DNA from: Oscillospiraceae bacterium
GTDB lineage: Bacteria > Bacillota > Clostridia > Oscillospirales > Acutalibacteraceae
NCBI GenBank assembly: GCA_031270785.1
Contig: JAISWM010000100.1
Span: 1-13,425 of the forward strand
Direction of reading: 5' to 3'
Length of the DNA stretch: 13,425 nt
Part shown: positions 1-5,749 of the stretch, in pieces
Layout of the letters: the number at the start of each line of letters is the position of its first letter
How positions within the stretch are numbered: position 1 is the first letter of the stretch
Position numbers and translations under genes: made by a program
The notes under the pieces: model-generated
What the model was told of the DNA's origin: nothing
Seen by the model: only the letters and a program-made list of their open reading frames with translations
Database searches by the model: none

Positions 1-181
1 GGGGGCATTTCAACTGTTTTGAGACATGACCCATAAGCCTGCGGGAAAAGGCTGTATGAACGAATTTATTTTTTTCAAATACAACAGCTATAATTTGAGC
101 CGTAATCACATTCTGACGCCCCTTTTAAAATTTTATACTGTACCGAAATGTAAGTCAAAAAAAATCTCAGCATATTTATAG
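1..181. repeat. Fragments of interspersed intergenic repeats
   Basis: No gene is visible here. Bases 5-40 carry the module 'ttcaactgttttgagaca' that recurs as 'ttcaattattttgagaca' at 4323, 4426 and 12997, and in reverse complement near 7465, 7540, 11185 and 11315. Bases about 75-100 carry a second recurring module, a T-rich run followed by 'caa..acaacagctata', also seen near 340, 480, 2234, 2904, 4480 and 12880. The stretch therefore looks like the tail of a repeat cluster that begins before the window. Confidence 0.6.
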
Positions 182-300
182 TAGACCTGTCCGTAAATCT
201 CACAAAGCGCAAACTATCGAAAAATGCATCACTGAAAAAATGGCTTTGCATCAAAATCTCGGTTGTGTGTCAAAATAGTTGAAATTCCTTCTTTCCCCCC
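182..300 (-). mobile_element. Half of a MITE-like inverted-repeat element
   Basis: The left edge is 'tagacctgtccgtaaa', the same terminal sequence that bounds the complete elements at 5750-5992 and 11261-11470. The next ~80 bases match the reverse complement of the right arm of those elements, including 'aatggctttgcatcaaa'. It then jumps to the shared 'caaaatagttgaaat' module and runs into a GC-rich stretch at the edge of the tandem repeat, so the opposite terminus is missing. It encodes no protein and is best read as a truncated copy. Confidence 0.65.
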
Positions 301-690
301 CTGGCCAGCGGGGCGATGGCTTACTCACATGTCTTTTTTCAAGAAAAACAGCTATGCCTTTGTTTCTTTGACAGTTCGACAATAAAATATTAATTAATTT
401 TGAATTGTAGTATAATGTAATTAGCAATTATCTCCCCCACTTGCCAGCGGGGCGATGGCTTACTCGCATGTTTCTTTTCAAGAAAAACAGCTATACCTTA
501 TGTTTCTTTGACAATTCGACAATAAAATATTAATTAATTTTGAATTGTAGTATAATGTAATTAGCAATTATCTCCCCCACTTGCCAGCGGAGCAATGGCT
601 TACTCACATGTCTCTTTTCAAAAAAAGCTACACCTTTGTTTCTTTGGCAAAGCGGAAAATAAAATATTAATTAAAAATATTGGGTATTTA
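301..690. repeat. ~140-bp tandem repeat, two full and one partial unit
   Basis: Unit 1 (about 301-439) and unit 2 (about 440-579) are nearly identical; a diverged third unit starts at about 580 and loses similarity near 680. Each starts with 'gccagcggggcgatggctt', passes through the 'aaacagctata' module and an AT-rich stretch with 'tataatgtaattagc', and ends in 'atctcccccac'. The third unit runs into the promoter of the downstream AAA+ gene. Each full unit carries a TTGACA-like box and a TATAAT box, but not at standard spacing, so promoter activity in the array is uncertain. No coding region is apparent. Confidence 0.8.
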
Positions 691-715
691 CATTGGTTTT
701 TAATTGTGCTATAAT
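687..715 (+). promoter_or_regulatory. Vegetative promoter of the AAA+ gene
   Basis: TTTACA at 687-692 and TATAAT at 710-715 are separated by exactly 17 bp. Transcription would start near 722, giving a ~37-nt 5' leader before the ATG at 759. This placement also argues against any start codon upstream of 722 for that gene. Confidence 0.8.
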
Positions 716-758
716 TAATATGTTGAGATTAAAATTATTATTAAGAAGGATGGATATA

Positions 759-2117
759 ATGTTTCAGAAAAAAATATTAAAAAAGATGTCTATGATATTA
801 GCGTTAGGTTTTTGCATTAATACTTCAGTTTTAGCTAATCCAGGGGGCCCAGGGGGCCCAGTGGCTCAAGTGGCTCAAGCGGCTCAAGTGGACACAAATG
901 CGGAAGCACAAAAACTTTTGGGGCATGTATACCAAGCCGGAAATGCTGCATTTGAGGTCGCCGGCTGGGGGAGTGGGCCTGACGTGGGGGCAAAACGTAT
1001 TGGTGTTAGCATAGCTACATGTATAGGCGGAACCTATATTGCGGGTCCAATTGTGCAAAATATAATTCCGTTTGTAAATACTTTTAGAGATTGGGGAGGA
1101 AGATTTCGGAATATGGTTACTAGATGGTGGGAAGTTTCAGGGGAAAGAATCACTAATAATCCTGAAAACGCCATGAAAAAGCTTGACAATAATCTCGGCC
1201 AAATTGTAGGGCAAAAAGAGGCCAAAAAAGTTATTAAACAAAAAATTTCAAGTTACCTGGAAGAAAGGTCACTTTCCGGCAAGTCCACGGGAGCGTGTGT
1301 TTTATATTTATTTGGAGACTCCGGAGTAGGAAAATCAGAAACCGCAAACGTAATAGCTAAAAGTCTATGCGGAACGTCAAACCCCACAGTTTTAAACCCG
1401 TCTATGTTAAAAAAAGATAATTCTAAAGACGCTAAATCTCCTGTTGAACAATTTTTGGGAAATGAAACTGTATACGGAATAGCTGGAGAAAAAATACAGT
1501 ATCCTACTAAAGCGGCTCAGCAAATCGCTACTAACCCAGACACAGTACTTATCATAGAAGAAATTGATAAAATGAGAACGTATGACCCAACCGGATCTAT
1601 AGACGAATTTTTACGCCAGGCAATAGACAGAGGGTACGCAATAGTAGAGGGAAGAAAGCTAAAGTTCAATGATACTATAATAATAATAACATCTAATGAA
1701 AGCAGAAGCAGTCTCATAAAAGGGTGCTCCGAGAGCGGGACCACCGAGCTTAGAACGGAAGTTGATCACGATTTTTCATTATTAAACAGATTAACGCTGG
1801 TCGAATTCGGGCCTTTGTCGAAAGAAGAATATACCCAAATAGCACAGCCGCAAATATCAAAATTGGTATCAGATTATTTAAAAGCTTACAAAATCCGTAT
1901 AAAATTAGATGAAAATTTCTTGGATTTATTAAGCGAAAAATGTTGCCAGGCACATAAAGGCGCAAGGTGTATACATCAATACATGGATCAATTTAAATCT
2001 TTAATGGTAGAATACAGAATGTCAAAAAGCAATAGCGGCAGGTCATATAAAGGACGCAGCATCGAATTAAAATTTGACGATAGTTCAGATGGTGTAGCTA
2101 TAAATGAAGTACAATAA
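759..2117 (+). CDS. Exported or membrane-anchored AAA+ ATPase, Clp/torsin-like
   Basis: A 452-residue protein. ATG 759 is chosen because AAGAAGGA (743-750) lies 8 nt upstream and the -10 box lies beyond any earlier start. Residues 1-26 are a Sec-type signal peptide (KKILKK, hydrophobic core, cleavage after SVLA). Then come PGG/VAQ repeats, a moderately hydrophobic segment (about 81-106) that could span a membrane, and a single AAA+ module. That module has Walker A GDSGVGKS (186-193), Walker B LIIEEID (Glu in place of the usual Asp), sensor-1 TSN (about 311-313), an Arg-finger candidate in LLNRL (about 344) and sensor-2 GAR (about 401-403). The order matches the second AAA+ domain of ClpB/ClpA and eukaryotic torsins. 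No Clp N-domain, first AAA+ domain or protease-docking loop was recognised. The function is unknown; a remodelling ATPase is inferred. If the signal is cleaved and the helix spans the membrane, the ATPase would face the cytosol; otherwise it is exported. Confidence 0.85.
   Translation: MFQKKILKKMSMILALGFCINTSVLANPGGPGGPVAQVAQAAQVDTNAEAQKLLGHVYQAGNAAFEVAGWGSGPDVGAKRIGVSIATCIGGTYIAGPIVQNIIPFVNTFRDWGGRFRNMVTRWWEVSGERITNNPENAMKKLDNNLGQIVGQKEAKKVIKQKISSYLEERSLSGKSTGACVLYLFGDSGVGKSETANVIAKSLCGTSNPTVLNPSMLKKDNSKDAKSPVEQFLGNETVYGIAGEKIQYPTKAAQQIATNPDTVLIIEEIDKMRTYDPTGSIDEFLRQAIDRGYAIVEGRKLKFNDTIIIITSNESRSSLIKGCSESGTTELRTEVDHDFSLLNRLTLVEFGPLSKEEYTQIAQPQISKLVSDYLKAYKIRIKLDENFLDLLSEKCCQAHKGARCIHQYMDQFKSLMVEYRMSKSNSGRSYKGRSIELKFDDSSDGVAINEVQ
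842..886 (+). repeat. 9-bp in-frame tandem repeat in the AAA+ gene
   Basis: Five consecutive 9-bp units: agggggccc twice, agtggctca twice, agcggctca once. They encode PGG-PGG-P and VAQ-VAQ-AAQ directly after the predicted signal peptide cleavage site. Because the period is three codons, copy-number change would lengthen or shorten a linker without breaking the frame. Confidence 0.85.
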
Positions 2118-2187
2118 ACATAGTAGAAATCATTTGAAAACACGCCGCCGTTTAGAGGCAGTTTCATCAAAGTAAATTTATCCGTGT

Positions 2188-2218
2188 ACTTTCTCCCGGC
2201 TGTCGGCCGGGAGAAAGT
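2188..2218. repeat. Perfect 13-bp hairpin downstream of the AAA+ gene
   Basis: The arms at 2188-2200 (actttctcccggc) and 2206-2218 pair perfectly around a 5-nt loop. It lies 70 bp after the AAA+ stop codon and could stop transcription, but the following bases (tataaaaatc) are not a U tract. It resembles the other pyrimidine/purine palindromes of this window more than a standard intrinsic terminator. Confidence 0.6.
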
Positions 2219-2233
2219 TATAAAAATCAGATG

Positions 2234-2326
2234 CTTTTCAAACGAAACAGCTATATTTTGAAACATAGCCAACATTTTTGTTAAACTGCACAACCGTGCT
2301 ATTTATATAGCTGTTGCTTTTGAAAG
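2234..2326. repeat. Inverted pair of the 'aacagctata' module
   Basis: The module 'cttttcaaacgaaacagc' at 2234-2256 is followed by its near-perfect inverted copy at 2305-2326 (atatagctgttgcttttgaaag), with a ~48-bp spacer. The same module occurs singly at several other places in the window. The pair could form a cruciform or an RNA hairpin. It lies between the convergent AAA+ and small secreted-protein genes. Confidence 0.6.
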
Positions 2327-2340
2327 GAACCATATGCATA

Positions 2341-2375
2341 AATCATCGCCCCGCCGGTAAAGCGGGGCGATGATT
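2341..2375. repeat. 14-bp GC-rich palindrome, possible terminator
   Basis: The arms aatcatcgccccgc (2341-2354) and gcggggcgatgatt (2362-2375) pair perfectly around a 7-nt loop. It lies 25 bp beyond the stop codon of the minus-strand small gene and may end that transcript, although no U run follows in that direction. On the plus strand a T6 run appears only at about 2390, past a 15-nt gap. Confidence 0.55.
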
Positions 2376-2399
2376 GCTGAAATTTAGGCTTTTTTAATT

Positions 2400-2735
2400 C
2401 TAACCAACCTCGTCGACATAGGTTACAATCATAGTCTTACCTAATACTGCGCTCTGGAATTCAAAGTCGGTCGCGATAAGCCGAGGTATACCGTCATACT
2501 TAAAAGTTCTAACCTGCTTTATTGTTACAGAATCATCGTGATTGTTCATTAACTTGTATACAAATTCTTTTGCAATTTCAGCCGCTGCGAACTGATTGCA
2601 ACCTGCATCTATTGCAGCCGAATATGCACAGTTGTATGCGGTTTCCTCAACATTTGTTGCTGAAACACTAAAACCAAACAAACCGAAAGACAGTAAAACA
2701 CAGCTAATAAAAATTTTTAATTTGTTTTTTCTCAT
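2400..2735 (-). CDS. Small secreted protein of unknown function
   Basis: A 111-residue protein. ATG at 2735 is chosen because AAAGGAGGTGA lies ~8 nt upstream; the GTG three codons earlier overlaps that ribosome binding site. Residues 1-26 form a clear Sec signal peptide (RKNKLK, then a hydrophobic core, cleavage after SVSA). There is no lipobox, so the ~85-residue mature protein should be released or wall-associated. It contains two cysteines (YNC and DAGC) about ten residues apart that could form a disulfide, an Ala-rich helical part and a beta-prone C-terminal half (FEFQSAVLGKTMIVTYV). I recognise no domain. It has its own promoter, converges with the AAA+ gene and diverges from the attenuator region, so it is a single-gene transcript. 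Confidence 0.75.
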   Translation of the reverse strand: MRKNKLKIFISCVLLSFGLFGFSVSATNVEETAYNCAYSAAIDAGCNQFAAAEIAKEFVYKLMNNHDDSVTIKQVRTFKYDGIPRLIATDFEFQSAVLGKTMIVTYVDEVG

Positions 2736-2758
2736 TTTGTTCACCTCCTTTATATTTA

Positions 2759-2787
2759 ATTATAATATTAAATCAACAAAAAGTCAA
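2759..2787 (-). promoter_or_regulatory. Vegetative promoter of the small secreted protein gene
   Basis: On the minus strand, TTGACT (2787-2782) and TATAAT (2764-2759) are separated by 17 bp. Initiation near 2752 gives a leader of ~17 nt that includes the ribosome binding site. Confidence 0.8.
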
Positions 2788-2925
2788 TATTTTTTTAAGA
2801 TTAAATTATTGTGCTCACAAAATTTTATAGTTGATACACTTTAAAAAATAAATTTGTTTGTACGATCCCTCCAAGCCGCCGGCGGAGCGATGACAAAGCT
2901 CTTTTCAAATAAAACAGCTATAAAT

Positions 2926-2954
2926 TTGACAAAACTAAAAACATGTGTTATACT
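2926..2954 (+). promoter_or_regulatory. Consensus promoter of the attenuator/TrpX-like operon
   Basis: TTGACA (2926-2931), a 17-bp spacer and TATACT (2949-2954) form a near-perfect vegetative promoter. Transcription should begin near 2961, 26 nt before the leader peptide ATG. A strong unregulated promoter followed by conditional termination is the usual arrangement for attenuation. The repeat module 'aaaacagctata' abuts its upstream side at about 2911-2922. Confidence 0.85.
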
Positions 2955-2986
2955 AAAAAATAGGTTGAATCTTGAAGGAGAGAATT

Positions 2987-3043
2987 ATGAATCATACAGT
3001 TTTAAAACGAAAATTAAATAATTGGTATAACTATTACGGATAG
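2987..3043 (+). CDS. Leader peptide rich in Tyr/Trp codons (attenuator)
   Basis: An 18-codon ORF, MNHTVLKRKLNNWYNYYG, starts 6 nt after the strong ribosome binding site AAGGAG (2975-2980) and ends with TAG at 3041-3043. Four of its last six sense codons are aromatic (Trp at 3023, Tyr at 3026, 3032 and 3035). They lie next to and inside the first arm of a set of competing hairpins that ends in an intrinsic terminator. This is the architecture of ribosome-mediated attenuation: stalling at these codons when Trp- or Tyr-tRNA is scarce would allow readthrough. The peptide itself probably has no other function. Whether Tyr, Trp or both are sensed cannot be settled from sequence. Confidence 0.85.
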   Translation: MNHTVLKRKLNNWYNYYG

Positions 3044-3107
3044 TCGGTATCTGTAGTAGCGATGGTTGCCGTTACAGATGCCGATATAGGCACTGTGACG
3101 GCTTTTT
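3031..3107 (+). terminator. Attenuator with pause, antiterminator and terminator hairpins
   Basis: Three mutually exclusive pairings are visible. Pairing 1:2 joins 3031-3040 (end of the leader ORF) with 3050-3059 (10 pairs, two G-U). Pairing 2:3 joins 3045-3055 (cggtatctgta) with 3073-3083 (tacagatgccg), 11 pairs with one wobble, and is the antiterminator. Pairing 3:4 joins 3068-3082 with 3089-3102 around a 6-nt loop with one bulge and one wobble, followed by T5 (3103-3107), and is the intrinsic terminator. A ribosome stalled at the Trp/Tyr codons (3023-3037) would mask segment 1, freeing segment 2 to pair with 3 and prevent termination. It controls the TrpX-like genes downstream. Confidence 0.85.
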
Positions 3108-3123
3108 AATTTATAAAAATTTT

Positions 3124-3162
3124 AAAGAGCCGGACTATGAAAAATTGGGTTTGGCTCTTTTT
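3124..3162 (+). terminator. Second terminator-like hairpin before the TrpX-like gene
   Basis: The arms aaagagcc (3124-3131) and ggctcttt (3153-3160) pair, and the second arm runs into a T5 tract (3158-3162). The loop is about 21 nt. It lies between the main attenuator and the first substrate-binding protein gene. The Trp codons of the mini-ORF MKNWVWLFFCI lie in the loop and on the 3' arm, so a stalled ribosome there would block the hairpin directly. The stem is short, so termination efficiency is uncertain. Confidence 0.55.
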
Positions 3163-3172
3163 CTGCATTTGA
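3137..3172 (+). CDS. Putative second leader peptide with two Trp codons
   Basis: An 11-codon ORF, MKNWVWLFFCI, has Trp codons at 3146-3148 and 3152-3154 and ends at TGA 3170-3172, just before the strong ribosome binding site GAGGAGGG (3171-3178). It overlaps the second hairpin. Upstream there is only a weak AAAGAG (3124-3129), itself in the hairpin arm, so translation may be poor. Two Trp codons in eleven, directly after a Trp/Tyr attenuator, suggest a second tryptophan-sensing element, but chance cannot be excluded. Confidence 0.4.
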   Translation: MKNWVWLFFCI

Positions 3173-3302
3173 GGAGGGAATTATGAATTTTGCTTTACTT
3201 TATAACTATGATACATTCTATCGACGCAATTTTGGGGAAAAGAAAATAAACAAAACATTAAGCGCTTATAGCGCAATTTATTTTAAAATGGAGAAAATTT
3301 AT

Positions 3303-4244
3303 ATGAAAAATAATAAAAAATTTTGGTGGTTACTTATACCATCATGCTTGATAATTTTCACTTTAATCTGGCAAAACTTTGGCAAAAACAGAGAAAAAAA
3401 TTTAAAAATAGGGATCTTACAGTTCGTTGAACACGAAGCACTTGACGCTTCCAGAAACGGCTTCATTGACGGTTTGAAAGAACTTGACTTCAACGGAAAA
3501 ATTGACTATAAAAACGCTCAAAGCGACCAAGCCAACTGCACTTTAATAGCGAACCAATTTGTAAGCGAGGGCTGCGATTTGATCGTAGCAATCGCCACAC
3601 CCGCCGCTCAGGCCGTAGCGACCGTAACTTCTGAAATTCCGATATTAGTAACGGCGGTGACAAACCCCGAAGATGCGGGACTTGTAAAATCAAACGAAAA
3701 GCCGGGGACAAATGTTACGGGAACATCGGATTTAGCACCAATTGCAAAACAAATTGGATTAATTAAACAGTTAAAACCAGAAGCCAAAAAAGTTGGAATT
3801 TTGTTTTCCTCAAATGAGGCAAATTCAAAATATCAAGCTAAAATCGCGGTAACCGAAGCTGAAAAAATAGGCTTAACGCCACAAATTTTCACATTTTCTC
3901 AAATGATGGAAATTCAGCAAATAGTGGAGTCAATGCGCGGAAAAGTCGATGCAATTTACACCCCAACCGACAACACGGTCGCTTCAAACATGGAACTCAT
4001 AGCAAAAACAGCTTTGCAAGGCAATCTCCCCGTGATTTGCGGCGAAGTGAACTTAATTTCCAAAGGAGCCGCAGGAACTTTCGGAATGGATTATTACGAA
4101 CTCGGAAAACTTACGGCCAAACAAGCGGTTGACATTTTGAAAGGCGGTAAAAAGCCCGAAAATATGCCAATTGAGTATTTAGAAAATGTTAAATTGGCTC
4201 TTAATCATGAAGTTTTAAATAAATTAAAATTGACCGCGCCGTAA
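3303..4244 (+). CDS. ABC transporter substrate-binding protein, TrpX-like
   Basis: A 313-residue extracytoplasmic solute-binding protein of the ABC_sub_bind (TrpX) family, typified by KIGILQFVEHEALD, the ATPAAQA stretch, NVTGTSD, GILFSS, DAIYTPTDNTVAS and GTFGMDYYELGKL. Such proteins deliver a ligand, tryptophan or another aromatic compound in streptococcal TrpX, to an ABC permease. ATG 3303 is preferred: GGAG lies 9 nt upstream, it begins a typical signal or anchor segment (KNNKKFWWLLIPSCLIIFTLIW), and it gives exactly the length of the paralog downstream. An in-frame ATG at 3183 with a much stronger ribosome binding site would add 40 Tyr-rich residues. The early Cys in IPSC is a possible but atypical lipidation site. 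It is controlled by the upstream attenuator; the aromatic ligand is inferred from that and from the family. Confidence 0.88.
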   Translation: MKNNKKFWWLLIPSCLIIFTLIWQNFGKNREKNLKIGILQFVEHEALDASRNGFIDGLKELDFNGKIDYKNAQSDQANCTLIANQFVSEGCDLIVAIATPAAQAVATVTSEIPILVTAVTNPEDAGLVKSNEKPGTNVTGTSDLAPIAKQIGLIKQLKPEAKKVGILFSSNEANSKYQAKIAVTEAEKIGLTPQIFTFSQMMEIQQIVESMRGKVDAIYTPTDNTVASNMELIAKTALQGNLPVICGEVNLISKGAAGTFGMDYYELGKLTAKQAVDILKGGKKPENMPIEYLENVKLALNHEVLNKLKLTAP

Positions 4245-4246
4245 GT

Positions 4247-4447
4247 GATTATATAGCCAAAGCCATTTAGGAACGTGATATTATCGGCGTTTTCCCCCCG
4301 CCCTGGGGGGGGAAGAAGAGATTTCAATTATTTTGTGACATGACCGATTATATAGCCAAAGCCATTTAGCAACGTGATATTATCGGCGTTCCCCCCTCGC
4401 CCTGGGCGGGGGGGAAAGAAGAGATTTCAATTATTTTGAGACACGAC
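4247..4447. repeat. ~99-bp tandem duplication with GC hairpins
   Basis: Unit 1 (4247-4345) and unit 2 (4346-about 4447) are almost identical. Each begins 'gattatatagccaaagcc', continues through 'aacgtgatattatcggcg', forms a C-run/G-run hairpin (about 4290-4313 and 4389-4417) and ends 'ttcaattattttg.gaca.gac'. The first unit starts 2 bp after the stop codon of the first TrpX-like gene. The C/G palindromes differ between units while the flanks are conserved. They may separate expression of the two paralogs. Confidence 0.85.
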
Positions 4448-4575
4448 TAAGAGAGAGCGTACGAACAAATATACTTTTTTCAAATCAGGCAGCTATATTT
4501 ACGTTTCTTTCCCCCGCCGAAGGCTAGGGGAAAGAACAAAAACGTTACTGTTTGAAAAGGTTTTTTATAGAGGGT
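4448..4575. repeat. Repeat modules and hairpin between the TrpX-like genes
   Basis: This stretch holds the 'tttttcaaatcaggcagctata' type module (about 4476-4498), an imperfect hairpin ctttcccc...ggggaaag (4507-4534) and the right-end module 'actgtttgaaaaggtttttt' (about 4547-4566), which also occurs near 7695, 11240 and 13405. No promoter with acceptable spacing was found, so the second gene may depend on readthrough from the first. Confidence 0.65.
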
Positions 4576-4622
4576 CGTTGGAATTAAAACCAAACAAAAT
4601 TAAACTTAGAGGAGATATTACC

Positions 4623-5564
4623 ATGAAAATTTTCAAAAAACTATTGTATTTATTGCCCTTAACACTACTTGTAACTTTTGCAGGATGCAAAAAAGAAGTA
4701 GCAATTAAAATCGGGATTATGCAAATCGTGGAACACGAATCGCTTGACAGCGCGCACCGAGGCTTTATTGACGAACTTAAGAACTTAGGTTATGAAGGCG
4801 GAAAAAACGTGGAATTCGATTTTCAAATTGCCGGCGGAGATCTATCTAACTGCCAGCAAATCGCTGAGAAATTCGTAAGCGACGGAAAAAATTTGATTTT
4901 AGCGATTTCAACCCCATGCGCACAAGCCGCAGCGAACGCCACGAAGGATATCTCGATTGTAGCGACGGCGATTACAAATTATGAAGAAGCCGGACTTGTT
5001 AAATCGCACGAAAAACCGCAGACGAACGTTACGGGGACATCAGATTTAGCACCGATTGACAAAATTATTGAGTTAATCCCCGAATTAAAACCCAACGCTA
5101 AAAAAATCGGAATTTTATATTCAAACATAGATGCAAGTCCGCAGTATCAAGCAGAACTTGCAAAGCAAAAAATCAAAGAACTGGGCTTAGAGTCAAAAAT
5201 ATCCGCAGTTTCGCAAGTGCATGAAGTCAAGCAGGTAGCGGAAAAACTTGCAAAAGAAGTCGACGCGCTGTATGTTCCGATTGACAAAATTACAGCCTCA
5301 TCCATGCCGCAAATTTCACAAATATTTTTAAGTCAAGAAAAATTTGTGGTATGCGCCGAAGACACTATGATTTCAAAAGGCGCGATTGGTACTTACGGAA
5401 TTGATTACTATGAACTTGGTAAAATGGCAGCACGCCAAGCGGCGGAAATTTTGGAAGGTAAAAATAAGCCGCACGATATGCCGGTTCAGTATTTACAAGA
5501 CACAAAACTTACGCTGAATTACGAAATTATTGAAAAATTGGGCCTTGCAGTCCCGACTATATAG
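4623..5564 (+). CDS. ABC transporter substrate-binding lipoprotein, TrpX-like paralog
   Basis: A 313-residue paralog of the preceding protein, sharing KIGIMQIVEHESLDS, STPCAQAAA, NVTGTSDLAPID, KKIGILYS, DALYVPIDKITASSMP and GTYGIDYYELGKMAARQAAEIL. ATG 4623 follows AGAGGAGAT (4608-4616) at ~8 nt. The N-terminus (KIFKK, a hydrophobic stretch, then TFAGC) is a lipoprotein signal with Cys22 as the likely lipidated residue, so it should be tethered outside the membrane. It lies 378 bp after its paralog, across a duplicated repeat. No permease or ATPase gene follows, so the transporter partners are encoded elsewhere or lost. The TAG stop is part of the repeat 'tatatagccaaaacc' that begins at 5558, so insertion of the repeat may have reset the C-terminus. 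Confidence 0.88.
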   Translation: MKIFKKLLYLLPLTLLVTFAGCKKEVAIKIGIMQIVEHESLDSAHRGFIDELKNLGYEGGKNVEFDFQIAGGDLSNCQQIAEKFVSDGKNLILAISTPCAQAAANATKDISIVATAITNYEEAGLVKSHEKPQTNVTGTSDLAPIDKIIELIPELKPNAKKIGILYSNIDASPQYQAELAKQKIKELGLESKISAVSQVHEVKQVAEKLAKEVDALYVPIDKITASSMPQISQIFLSQEKFVVCAEDTMISKGAIGTYGIDYYELGKMAARQAAEILEGKNKPHDMPVQYLQDTKLTLNYEIIEKLGLAVPTI

Positions 5565-5749
5565 CCAAAACCATTTAGAAACGCGGTATTATTAACTAAT
5601 TTGGACCATAACCGATTTACTTTTCTCGCCCGCGGGGGTGGAGGAACGGATATAAACTGATATTTATAATTGAAATTAGTATAAATCACTTAGAAACGTG
5701 GTATTATTTACTTTTCCCCCACCAAGCGTGGGAAAAAACAAAATGCCAC
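5558..5749. repeat. Interspersed repeats after the second TrpX-like gene
   Basis: Two copies of the 'atttagaaacgYggtattatt' repeat are present (5558-5593 and 5681-5709), with a GC-rich imperfect hairpin (about 5617-5640) and 'actgatatttataattgaaa' (5656-5680; second copy at 7392-7416) between them. A shorter hairpin (about 5712-5735) and 'aaaatgccac' follow. The right-end module resumes after the MITE at 5993, so the MITE interrupted this repeat. Confidence 0.75.

Noticed and set aside
301..690. CRISPR array
   Set aside because: The repeat period is ~140 bp with near-identical content throughout; there are no 25-40 bp repeats with unique spacers and no cas genes.
693..758. Upstream start for the AAA+ protein at 693
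   Set aside because: It would place the start codon inside the promoter, before the expected transcription start, and would bury the signal peptide.
2961..3182. T-box leader controlling the TrpX-like gene
   Set aside because: No AGGGUGGNACCGCG-like T-box sequence or specifier-stem pattern is visible; the leader ORF with competing hairpins explains the region better.
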